Shown here: piece by piece, positions 52,987 to 62,850 of the stretch
How positions within the stretch are numbered: position 1 is the stretch's first letter
Layout of the letters: each line of letters starts with the position of its first letter
NCBI GenBank assembly: GCA_944472135.2
Contig: OX235262.1
Span: 91,486,903-91,550,902 of the forward strand
Length of the DNA stretch: 64,000 nt
Direction: 5' to 3'
From: Trichobilharzia regenti
Taxonomy: Eukaryota > Platyhelminthes > Trematoda > Strigeidida > Schistosomatidae
Made by a program: the position numbers and the translations under genes
Notes under the pieces: model-generated
Seen by the model: only the letters and a program-made list of their open reading frames with translations
The model's database searches: none
Told to the model about the DNA's origin: nothing

Positions 52987-54090
52987 AATGCTCCAGTCCA
53001 TGTGGTTTTCCTAGACTTCGAGAAGGCATTTGACACAATTCACCATGACATTCTCCTACACAAAATAATTCAGGCAGGTATAGGTAAGTCACTTCTGTCA
53101 TGGTTAAAGGACTACCTAGCTTAAAGGCAATTTTGCACAAAGGTAGATCAAGTTCTATCATCTTGACACAGCTCGTCATCAGGAGTGTCGCAGAGTTCTA
53201 TCCTAGGACCACTAATATATTTGATTTTTGTCACTGACCTATCATGGTGTCCAAGCTGCCTGACTCTTCCATGCGCTGACGACGTGAAAATATGGAAGGC
53301 ATTAAAGCGTTCGTGAGACTGAGATAATCTGCAGGCAGATCTAAAGCTTCTGGAAGGGTGGGCGGTGGCCGGTGGTATGACTTTCGACCTGGAAAGGTGC
53401 AAAGAAGTGAAATTGCTCACCTACGGATCGTAGGATGCAAGTTACACCCTGTGCAACAAAAGCTTGCCCTATAGAGAGTTGGGGCGTCACTAAGGTCCAG
53501 TTCTAACGGAAAAATAGACACAAGCGTAAATTACACGGGGGTGCAGCGAGGACATATGCGGTCATGCAGTTTACACATAAAGTTATGTACATTCACCCCT
53601 AATCTCCTTCTAAGGTTGTGCGAAACATAAGTCAGACCACACCTTGAAGTGCATAATATCAATACATCCTCACTGTTTAGAAGAGCCGCGAACCTCTTGG
53701 AGAGAGTTCAAAGACTGAAGACACAAGGAGTGGTTGGTCTGCTAAATAAAATATATGATGAAAGGACAAAGAAGTTAGTCCTATTTACACTTAACTACCG
53801 TGTGCTAAGGACGGTTTGATTACTGCCTACAAGATAACAAATGACCGGAATCACACAAATGAAGGTGTTTTGCCATTGACGAGGTATAGGCTTCCTCGAG
53901 AAAATCCCAGAAGGATAGCTTACCAGATGGCAAGGACCCGAGTGCGCTCCCACTTCTTTTCACAGCAAGTTTTGCCTTCCCTGAAGCTCCTTATCGTCAG
54001 ATATTATGATGTCGTCTGTGGACTTTTTTAAGCAAAGTCTGGACACAAGGACTGCGTTCAAACGGCCTATCCCCTTAAAATCCAATACAT
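52987..54090 (+). mobile_element. CR1/jockey-type LINE RT, right part
   Basis: Resumes the frame left at 39876: PVHVVFLDFEKAFDTIHHDI (motif A), LLHKIIQAGIGKSLLSWLKD, then a damaged motif B and ADDVKIWKALK (53278-53310), with scattered stops, and the C-terminal ENPRRIAYQMARTRVRSHFF near 53900. An old copy, dead before the gypsy insertion. Confidence 0.82.
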
Positions 54091-55577
54091 CATCCATGGG
54101 TACACAACTAAATTCGTCATTTTGCTTCTTTACATTCTCTACTGTCTTACTCTTCTGACTACTCCAAGTACAGCACTTACGCTTATTATAAGTGATATTA
54201 TATACATATATTTACATCAATAATTATATCAACTTCAGATTTAACTGACTGTCGTTTTTACGTTTTCTTTATTTCTTTTTCCGTGTGTAAGTCGGAAAAC
54301 CTACACAAATTATATCTCGTTATTATTACTGTCTTTTATTTTGACGAATACACCAGAGGACTAACTGGTGAAAGGATCAACTCCATGCACAGTAGCGAAA
54401 GTCTTAAAACGCCTCATACTACAAACCACATAAAACTAATCCCACCACTACTCCTTTAGGAGTCAACCAAAGCTACAACAGTTTAGTGAAGGGACGAGCT
54501 ACGCAGAAGTTTACCAAAGATCAGGAACCTATATCTCATAGTCAAGAGGCGAGCACAAAGAAATCACACTGGTTTATACTAGCTCGTGAAAACGATATTG
54601 GATATTGTATTAGGAGTATTGCAAATTGAAAGCTTCGAATTTAAAAGCGACTTTTCAATTTAATTAGGTGATACCGTTAAAAGATACATAATAGGTAATT
54701 TAGGGGTCTTTTATGGATCAAAGAAAGTCAATGAACGTGAATAAATGGATAAGATAATGCTTCATTTCTCGGGATCAAAATGATAAAATCAAGTGCGCTG
54801 AAATTACTTAGACATTAGGGAAATTATGGTGATTCCGAATAGTTTAAATGTAATACCCTCGTTTTTAATGTTGTTAGCTGGTTTGGAAGTTATTTTTCTG
54901 AACCTTTGCCCTTCTCCCATTATTATTTCGCCATTTATTTGCTATTTTCTACTATTCATTTTAAATTATTTAAATTAATCCCAGCGTGTTAAGAAAATCA
55001 AAACAAGATTTTTCTGAAAGTTTCGCCGTGTAAGCCACAGCTTCTTCAGCAGATTTATTCGGATTATTGCTAATCATCAAAATAAATAGTGAAAAATTTT
55101 TACATGAATGTAAATCGTTGGATGAGGGAAAACAAATATGTTTGGTAAATGTATCTTGAAGACTAAAATTCACACACTTTCATGCTGGATTTCTGAGAAA
55201 ACTGAAAACTATTCTTCTAGTAACAGGATGGTTGAATGTTTACCTTAATAGAATATAATAAAACCGATTAATCGGTAAGAATTCTTACCGAAGTCACTTT
55301 ATGTGGAGTTAACGATTATAATCCTTAATCAAAGGATTAAAGATTGCCTTTCAGCAGTTGCACAAGTATTTCCGTGGATGTAACAAGATCATGGTAAAAC
55401 CACTATATTCATGTGTTTGAAAGCCTAAATAAGTAAGATGGGCTCCCCATTATATTCCATGAGAACTTTCCAGAACATTTAAACCTGCGGATATTCGCAA
55501 GGTGAAGTTTATGGATTACACCTCAATTTACTTGTATTTCCATACCTAGGGCCTTCAGACCTCATTTTGTTCTTCCT
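54091..55577. other. No gene recognised
   Basis: AT-rich DNA. Two abutting perfect palindromes lie at 55263-55276 (accgattaatcggt) and 55273-55290 (cggtaagaattcttaccg). A - strand frame at 54970-55173 (SAEEAVAYTAKLSEKSCFDF) looks non-random and may be a mobile-element C-terminus, but I cannot place it. Confidence 0.5.
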
Positions 55578-55796
55578 ACACGTTCCCCAGCGGAACATAG
55601 GGCTTCAAGCCATTGGATTGAAGTATCTGTAGCAGTGTTTATTTTACAGGATGGGGTTGCTAGTCTCATGCCCAACCTTTCCTCTTTACCAGCATTATTT
55701 CTGGGTTAGCGAGGTAAAGGAGTTCGTCGGCCGGGGATCGAATTCCATACCATGTGCATGGTCGGCGAGAGTCCTAACCACTTATGTCAGCGAAGC
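55578..55796 (-). mobile_element. tRNA-headed SINE type 2, copy
   Basis: On the - strand: head gtggttaggactctcgccgaccatgc (about 55796-55765), body with tttacctcgctaaccc, tail gaagccctatgttccgctg (55606-55590). The tail again matches the RTE LINE end. Confidence 0.8.
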
Positions 55797-56540
55797 GAAC
55801 AAAAGAACTTGTTAGCTAGTTAAAGTTCTGCACCACAATGTCCTAAAGTGGAAAAATTTTAAACTGAAAACCTCCGTCTATACGGGTTTCTGAAAGCCAA
55901 GAGTGTTAGATATTAAAAGTAATCTCGATACAAACATCAACTTCCTGCTTTTGAAAGCTGTTTGCTGTCACTGACCATGCGAATATCCTAAGGTAATATC
56001 ATCTACCGGTAAAAAGCGAAGAGAAATTTAAATGTTAAAACTCTCTCAATAGGTACGACAGCTTCTTTGAACAGGTAGATGTGGTTAAAATAAGATAATG
56101 AACTATTTGTAAATACCAAGTAGGTGGTTGAAAATAAAAGGTAAATGGAAAACATGAATGAAGGTAGTGGAACCTGGTGAATCAAAAGAAAGACGGTAGA
56201 GAAAATAAGTAGCTAAATGCGAGAAAATAAACACATTTGCACCAAGCACTGTCATCATTTCAAAATAAGTTCTAGCGTTGATGCGCAGAGTCTAATTTGT
56301 GAGGCCTTGTTGTCTATAAATCGACTAATTAACATGAGAGAGAACGAAATGAGACAGTGTAACAAAAAAATAAAAAATCGCTGAAGGCTATTAGAAAAGG
56401 GTAATACTACAATTAATGTAAGGATATAGTGTGAGTATACGTAAGCATGATGAATGGATGCTATTTCTTTAAGTTAAGCTTTGAATTTTGAAAAGTTATT
56501 CCGAAAATATTTTTCGTCCATTACCTACTAGTGTTTTGCA

Positions 56541-56633
56541 GTTACAGAGGAGGTGACAGGAAAAAGACAGCAGTTTCGTGAAATGTACGCTGCTATACGG
56601 CTCAGAAGAAAAGAATGCACCAGGCTACGTAGG
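56541..56633 (+). CDS. Possible orphan exon
   Basis: Between a tgttttgcag acceptor and a gtgtaa donor lies an open 93-nt stretch encoding TEEVTGKRQQFREMYAAIRL and a basic end. No family recognised and no partner exon identified. It could belong to a gene extending beyond the window or be chance. Confidence 0.25.
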
Positions 56634-57599
56634 TGTAAAATGGATACGTATCGATTAAACCAAAGTCAATGTAACCTATACCACAATACTGCAAAATGTT
56701 TGCTTGAATGTTTCAGAGGGAATATGGTTTGGTCAGAACATGTTTTAAGTCTAAATCACCATAACTATGCGTCTTCAACAAGCTTGAAATAACCTTATAA
56801 GTTGGCTCTTCTAGGGCGGAATCAATAAAACCCAATGAAATAAACTACTGACAGTAGCAGTTATACTGTTTGAATGGATGTCAAATAGGAACTTAGTTGT
56901 TGAACAGCTGCAATGCATCAAACGAGATATGGTTAACAACTTGACTGCTTGAAAAAGATACACAACAGTATTTCTATGCATAGAATAGACGGAATAATTT
57001 TATTATAGCCGTCATATCCCTACAGCTGAATTTTGTGGCTCTGTAGTTTAAAATATCCAAAAACCTGGTAGTAGATTTCAAGGCCTCACAAAGTGGTTAC
57101 AAATTTCACAAGTTGTATGGAGTTGATCTTGAATTATTAAGTGAGAAATTGTGCGCAATATTCATCTTTTCATTAAAACATGACCTATTTGATAATAACC
57201 TAAAATCGCTAGCACAACAGATGACAGGGAAATTTTGCTTCAGTGTACGCTAATCTGTACTGATTTCAAGTAACTGGAAGCCGTTGACACTGATTATTTC
57301 TAATACGTTGCTATGAGACTATATAATCCAGGCTATAACTTTGTTTTGGATCCTATATCTTCTGAATATCTGAGTGAAACCCTTGTTTAAATTTTTATTA
57401 GTGTATGTAGATATGAATCGTTCTCATTATTACTGGTAAGAAAAAATCTCTCCGCCTTTGGCTTGTTGTGTGTTGACACCAGTCAGTCTCTGTAAGTGCG
57501 GCGTTAATATCTGCTGAGTATCAAGCAGAATTTTCATGTTAATCTTCGTGAAGTTAACTTACTGTGACAGTAAATCTCTTTCCAACTTAAGCTGGATGG

Positions 57600-57780
57600 T
57601 GACAGGATTTCATCATGAGCTGACATCATTTAGAGAACCATTGGAAAACACGGGAGTACTGGACAGCTATTTCGTCCCAGTTTGGGACTCTTCATCAGCG
57701 CACACTCACCAAGGTTCGAACCCAGGACCTTGTGGTTACATGGCGAGCTCTTAGACCATTAGGCTACGTGATTGAGTGAC
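57600..57780 (-). mobile_element. tRNA-headed SINE with hammerhead domain (type 1), copy C
   Basis: On the - strand: head with taatggtctaagagctcgcc and B box gggttcgaaccttgg, a hammerhead segment 57703-57656 (CTGATGAAGAGTCCC, TGGGAC, GAAA, then CTGTC and CAGTAC), and the tail ggttctctaaatgatgtcag. The core has three extra bases relative to other copies. Confidence 0.75.
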
Positions 57781-58066
57781 AGCTGAAAATGTATCTTTGG
57801 CTGAATGTAGACTCTGTATGCCTATCTGTCAGTTTCTGGCAGAAATTCAATTTTGAATTTTTGAACCAGTGTGTCAGAAGCCAAATAAGATAGGAAGTAT
57901 GTCACTAGACATGCTATTTATAATAGTTTTTGGTTAGTAGCCAATGAATCATTAGATTACATTGTTCTATAAGTTAAGCCTTACGAGTTCTTTCTTCCTA
58001 CTACCACATTTCTTTGTGAAAATACTGATAGTGACATTCTCTTGTTAAAGTGATAAAATTTTACGC

Positions 58067-58264
58067 ATGAAATGCTATAAGGAACAAAATGTCACGCATG
58101 TTGTGATAACTGCTGATAAGGATACACATCATATTAGCCTTAAGAGATTTCATAGACACAACTTAGAATTAGTTGAAAGGCAACAGTTACCTTTACGTCG
58201 TGTGAGAAAACAGACTTTACAGGGACCCTCGGATAAGAAGCTACCGAAGTGCTTGCTACTTTGA
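58067..58264 (+). CDS. Possible orphan exon or small ORF
   Basis: 65 codons, fairly basic, with VTHVVITADKDTHHISLKRF and NLELVERQQLPLRRVRK. The base composition is less AT-rich than its flanks. No domain recognised. It might be an exon of the gene that continues as the E1 alpha exons, but that family has no such segment. Confidence 0.25.
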   Translation: MKCYKEQNVTHVVITADKDTHHISLKRFHRHNLELVERQQLPLRRVRKQTLQGPSDKKLPKCLLL

Positions 58265-59052
58265 AAGTTTCTTCAACTACTAACAGAAGCCCTATATAAA
58301 AAAATGATAATCAGATATGTCATTTTCTTCGGCCTTATTAGTAAAATTTGAAACAGTAATTCTCCAATGTCATTGCTAAGTACCCTTTATCTCTGCAGAC
58401 TAAATGTACTGAGATTATAAAATGCAAGTTATATCCAAGATACTACTCAGTAAGTAGTAAGGCTTCAATTGTGGAGTGTTAAGTAAATAAATATGACATA
58501 GGAATACAGCGTGTTCAGAGCTTCTGACACGCTTAGTTTACATGCAAGGAGATCTGAGTTCTGAAGCTAATCCAGAACTTGCAAGTTAGTTTTCGAAGAG
58601 ACGGTTTGGAGGCATGGAAACTTCATTCTGAATATTCCACGAAGGTAACAGTGCTAATAGCGCATATTTTATAAATAGTAACCTAGGAAATGACTGCCAA
58701 AGACACTAATTTTATCCTCATTTCAAACATTTCATGTATTCTGTTGCCAACAGGATGTATATATACATATTTAGTTGGATTCTTTTTCCACAATTGAAAC
58801 TGACACTTATTCTGTCGTTCACTGAATATTGAGCATCGAAAAACTTAGTCTTCCATCGTGGTTAAGAGCTGCTGGGCAGTTGTATCTTCAGTGTACTTAC
58901 TTATTTTAAAGTTTGACCGGATTATTCTGAACTGTCAGAACCACTTATGGTTTAAACATTTAAACGTTCATCTGACAGAAATACAACAACCGACAGGAGT
59001 AACTTTGACACAGAAAGAGATGATCACAAGTTCTTACTGGATGAAGGATTAA

Positions 59053-59290
59053 TTCATGAGGTGGCATCAGTTAGAGAACCATTGGAAAACCTGGGAATAC
59101 TGGATAGCTGTTTCGTCCTAGGTTGGGACTCTTCACCAGTACGCGCCCACCGGGATTCGAACCCATGACCTTCCGGTTGCAAGGCGAGCTCGTAGACCAC
59201 TGAGCCACCGGGCCTCGAACCATCTGCCCATGAATTCTAATTTCTGCCAATTCACGACATAGCGTGACCACTGTCTTCTTCGGTGAGTTA
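59053..59290 (-). mobile_element. tRNA-headed SINE with hammerhead domain (type 1), copy D
   Basis: The best preserved copy. On the - strand: ggcccggtggctcagtgg (A box), ggttcgaatcccgg (B box), hammerhead 59142-59097 with stem I GTACTG/CAGTAT, core GTGAAGA, stem II GTCCCAACCTAGGAC, GAAA, stem III ACAGCTAT, then ctaactgatgccacctcatga. Sequence 5' of the head (about 59220-59290) is shared with copy F, so the repeat unit is longer than the tRNA-like part. Confidence 0.8.
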
Positions 59291-59294
59291 CCGA

Positions 59295-59470
59295 CTCATC
59301 ATTGGATAGGGTCCCAGTGGCTCAATGGTCTACGAGATCGCCCAGAAGATCCTTGGTTGGAACCCCACTTGGTGTGTACTGCTGAAAAGTCCCAAACTAT
59401 GCTGACGAAATCGCTGTCCAGTACTCCCAAGTTTTCCAATGGTTCTCTAAATGATGGCAACTCATGATGA
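59295..59470 (+). mobile_element. tRNA-headed SINE with hammerhead domain (type 1), copy E
   Basis: Lies head to head with copy D, a few bases away. A box gtggctcaatggtctacgag; hammerhead segment 59376-59424 with perfect stem I GTACTG/CAGTAC but core CTGAAAA and a disrupted stem II. Tail ggttctctaaatgatgg. Confidence 0.78.
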
Positions 59471-60020
59471 AGTCCCCCATCCGATCAAACAAAATCCCTA
59501 CAAAACCAATACTTGAAAACAAGTTCTTACTGTTTGAAAGAGAACCCTGTTTATTTATTTAGCGTAGAATTAGAGTTACATTAATCCAAATCACAACCAT
59601 ACTTTTTTATTTATTGAAGAGCCACCCTGCAGATCTTCGTCTTATAATAATTTTCAAATCTGTAGCTACATGTCTAACTTATTCTTCATAGTCTTCATTA
59701 CCTTTTAAGCTAGGAGATTTGACTAAATTATCCAGTGACCAATGTAAAACAGACTTCTATTTTTCTATCATTCTACTGGGGGTATTTAACCACAAGAAAG
59801 AAATGTTTATGAGTACAGTATTTTATGTTGACCTTGGGACCAAATACCATTGATAAAAGCTCCATTTAATCATATATTTCTCATGGTTATTGTTTAACCA
59901 CAGCTACCGAATTTGTTCTGATATCAGTCCAAGAAGAATGATTAAAAAATCAGCCTACTTTTACCTCTTCAGGAGATTTGCTTCGGGCCATGCTTGTTCG
60001 GTAGGTTGAGTAAACATAAG

Positions 60021-60593
60021 AGCACACAGACAGTTTTCTTTTCCTGATCACACTATCCCATACACAAACACTTTGGATTTTATTCGTCCAGAACGATCGG
60101 GTTGTATACGAATTTTTCAAGTCATTGACAAGAATGGTGAAACTAAAATTCCTAATTACAAATCTAAGGTATCAGTGTTTATTGATGATAACTTGGTTTA
60201 GTTAGATAAGAATTTACTAATGGATATTTTTATGAAGATGATCACTTTGAGAACTTTTGATAAAATAATGTATGAATCTCAACGTCAAGGTCGAATATCA
60301 TTTTATATGACCAGCTATGGAGAAGAAGCAGCCACTGTTAGTTCTGCAGCAGCATTAAAGCCAGGTAATTAATCTCAGTGTTGATTGCATATCTTTAGAG
60401 GATTTCATATATGCTCAATACAGAGAAGCTGGAGTTCTTTTATGGCGAGGGCAAAAATTAGAAAATCTAATGGATCAGTGTTATTCAAATGTTGGTGATA
60501 GAAATAAAGGTCGTCAAATGCCACTTCATTATGGATCAAGGGAACTGAATTTCTCTACTGTATCATCTCCTCTAGCTACTCAAATACCTATTG
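60021..60593 (+). CDS. BCKDHA: Branched-chain 2-oxoacid dehydrogenase E1 alpha, 5' exons only
   Basis: Mitochondrial thiamine-diphosphate decarboxylase subunit that acts on the oxoacids of leucine, isoleucine and valine. Three exons are clear: about 60021-60168 (..[20 protein letters not shown]), 60202-60364 ([20 protein letters not shown]) and 60399-60593 ([36 protein letters not shown]). They are joined by 33-nt and 34-nt introns; the TAG at 60199-60201 is the first acceptor, not a nonsense codon. The donor gtagga at 60594 is left in phase 1. I found no continuation (the AVGAAYA region) in the remaining 3.4 kb, so the next exon is beyond the window or lost. The start and transit-peptide exon are unresolved; sequence near 59975-60008 may belong to them. 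Confidence 0.82.
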
Positions 60594-60787
60594 GTAGGAA
60601 GTGTAAACTAATTCTTTACTTTTGAGAATTTAAGGTTAATATTTAAAAACATTATTAATTCACTTTATATTGCTGATAAACGAAATTAGTGCGTAGTCTT
60701 GTAAGAAAAATATTACAAAAAAAAAAAATAGATTTAATGTACTCTGAGTTAAAGCAAACCTGAGATATGGTTACAGTCCTATTAACC

Positions 60788-61315
60788 TGCTGTACGCTAC
60801 TGGTCACGGCTTCCCACTAGAACCCCAGTTTAACTGCCTGAATAGGGCCAGTCGCTAGTGAGCATCGGATTAGTTTTGAAGTACTGGTTTTGTAGGGATT
60901 TAGTTTGATTGCATGGAGGGCTTCAGCAGGTTGAAGGTGAGGCAGTAACTCATCCAAGAAGACATTGTGAAGTGGTTGCGCTATGTCGTGAATTGGCAAA
61001 ACTTAGAATTCAAGGACCATTGGATCAGGTCCCAGTGGCTCAATGGTCTACGAGCTCGCCTTGTAACCAGAAAGTCCTGGGTTTGAATCCCGGTGGGTGT
61101 GTACTGTGAAGAGTCCCAAACAGCTGTCCATTACTCCCAGGTTTTCCAACGGTTCTCTAACTGATGTCAGCTCATGATGAAATCCTCCACACAATCAAAC
61201 CAAATCCCTACAAAACCAGAACTTCAAAATTAATCCGATGCTCACTAGCGACTGGCCCTATTCAGGCAGTTAACCTGGGGTTCTAGTGGGAAGCTGTGAC
61301 CAGTAGGGTACAGCA
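60788..61315. repeat. Foldback pair flanking a SINE
   Basis: About 127 bp at 60788-60914 recur inverted at about 61188-61315 (for example gggccagtcgctagtgagca against tgctcactagcgactggccc). The SINE copy F lies in the loop. The sequence after the right arm (gcagtaactcatcgaagaag, 61335) repeats directly sequence inside the left part of the loop (60943). Confidence 0.82.
60920..61187 (+). mobile_element. tRNA-headed SINE with hammerhead domain (type 1), copy F
   Basis: Contains the upstream block shared with copy D (cgctatgtcgtgaattggca), A box gtggctcaatggtctacgag, B box gggtttgaatcccgg, and a hammerhead with half deleted (61101-61134: GTACTG TGAAGAGTCCCAAA then CAGCTGTC; GAAA and stem II 3' side lost). 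Confidence 0.78.
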
Positions 61316-61470
61316 AGTTGAAAATGAGGCAGTAACTCATCGAAGAAGACATTGAGAAACAGTCCTGTTAGTCAGTAACTTACAAAAGATATTCATATCT
61401 TAGATTCTCTGGGAAGCGTGAATAACTTCACTGACAGTAGGTAATGTATTTCCCTTTTTCATTGCTTTGC

Positions 61471-61635
61471 TTTCCGAGTGGAACACAGAGCTTCAGGCAT
61501 GACCTTTGGAGTTTCAGTAGTAGTGGTGTTTTCCTTTTTGCTTAGTGGGGTTTCTAGTCTCACGCTGAATATTCCTTTTTTTACTGAGCAAGGTTTAGGA
61601 GTTTGTCGATCGATGGTTGAACCTAGACCCCATGC
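61471..61635 (-). mobile_element. tRNA-headed SINE type 2, degraded copy
   Basis: - strand tail gaagctctgtgttccactcgg (61490-61475) and body with tgaggctagaaaccccac-like sequence; the head is partly recognisable near 61600-61630 (ggggtctaggttcaacc). Diverged. Confidence 0.6.
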
Positions 61636-62627
61636 TAAGTTGTCAAGTATTCTACTTTTGAATTCTTGATAGACTTATACGCATTTGGTGTGCCACATTT
61701 CTCTGCAATTGGAATGAGTTTCTTTTGGCGTCAACCATGTTTGAAATATTCTCAATTGAGATATTGGAAGTATTTCGATCTATATCATCAAGACTCTAGT
61801 CATAGTTTGCAGAAAAGACCGGTGAATGTAACAACAACACTGTGAAGAATACTGTAGTATACTCCTAGTGTAAATGATGCTTATGATGCCCTTAAGACTC
61901 ACTCTGTATTTATTTCTTCAAAAAGATAGGGAAACGCTTTCCAAGTGGTGAGTGGAATTATGGAAGCAGTTGTCTCATGGCACTTTTATACACAAGTCTC
62001 ATAAATTCTTTTGTTCAGCTGAGAAATGAATTATGTGCCTTACTTTCTTGGATATGAATCCATTCGTTTAGAAGCGACGTTGATGAGGAGTGTTCCCTTC
62101 CTAACAGTTTTCATGAAGGCATTCAAGTGAAGCATTCATTTTGATGTATAGAGAAATATTTCATAGTAATAACACAGATTAAACAGCACAAAAGCTCCAT
62201 AGGTTAGAAATATCCTATAAAATAATTCAGACTTAAGTAGACTGTTATTTTTGTTGTTTATCGAAAAACCTAGACTGTATCGATAGGGGATTTAAAACAA
62301 CGAAAGACAGTAAACCAATATTTAAAGTGACGGTCAGGAAGATTATTATATTGTGTCTGTAGAACATTGCACTAAGTAATCGATTAGTAAAGCAAATGCA
62401 GATAAATATTTTTGATATTTAAAAAAGACACATCACTTTATTGAGAAATAATAATCAGTATCAAGTTTGAAATTTGATAAATATTTGAATTCACAATAGT
62501 GGGTTTGATTGTTAGTGAGGAAAACTCAGAAAATTAAACAATAGAAGCTGGTTTCTTGTTTCTTGTTTAATATGAGTGTCTGTTTAGCTAGTTTGTCTAA
62601 AAGAGTCATTGAACTATCTGTATGGTT
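61636..62627. other. No gene recognised
   Basis: AT-rich DNA, presumably intron or flank of the E1 alpha gene. I searched by eye for the exon that should follow 60593 and did not find it here. Confidence 0.45.
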
Positions 62628-62633
62628 TTGCTC

Positions 62634-62850
62634 AGCGTCGGTGGTTCGGCGATAGAACGCTCACTAACCACACATCCGGTCCCGGATTCGATTTCAGCGC
62701 AGCATACTCCTGGACCTCACATACCCGATAGTAGGGATGGATGGAAGGTTGGACGTGAGGCTAGCAACCCCACTCCTGCCACCGAAATTTCAAGCCTCTA
62801 GCTTGAAGCCCTATGTTCCATTAAGAACATAAACGACTAAAATAATAATA
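62634..62850 (+). mobile_element. tRNA-headed SINE type 2, copy
   Basis: Diverged head (gtcggtggttcggcgatag, ggattcgatttc), body with acgtgaggctagcaacccca, tail gcttgaagccctatgttcca followed by aataataataaat. Tail and trailing (AAT)n both match the RTE LINE end. Confidence 0.75.

Noticed and set aside
60199..60201. In-frame TAG as proof that the E1 alpha exons are a pseudogene
   Set aside because: It is the AG end of a 33-nt intron (60169-60201); removing it restores the conserved protein.
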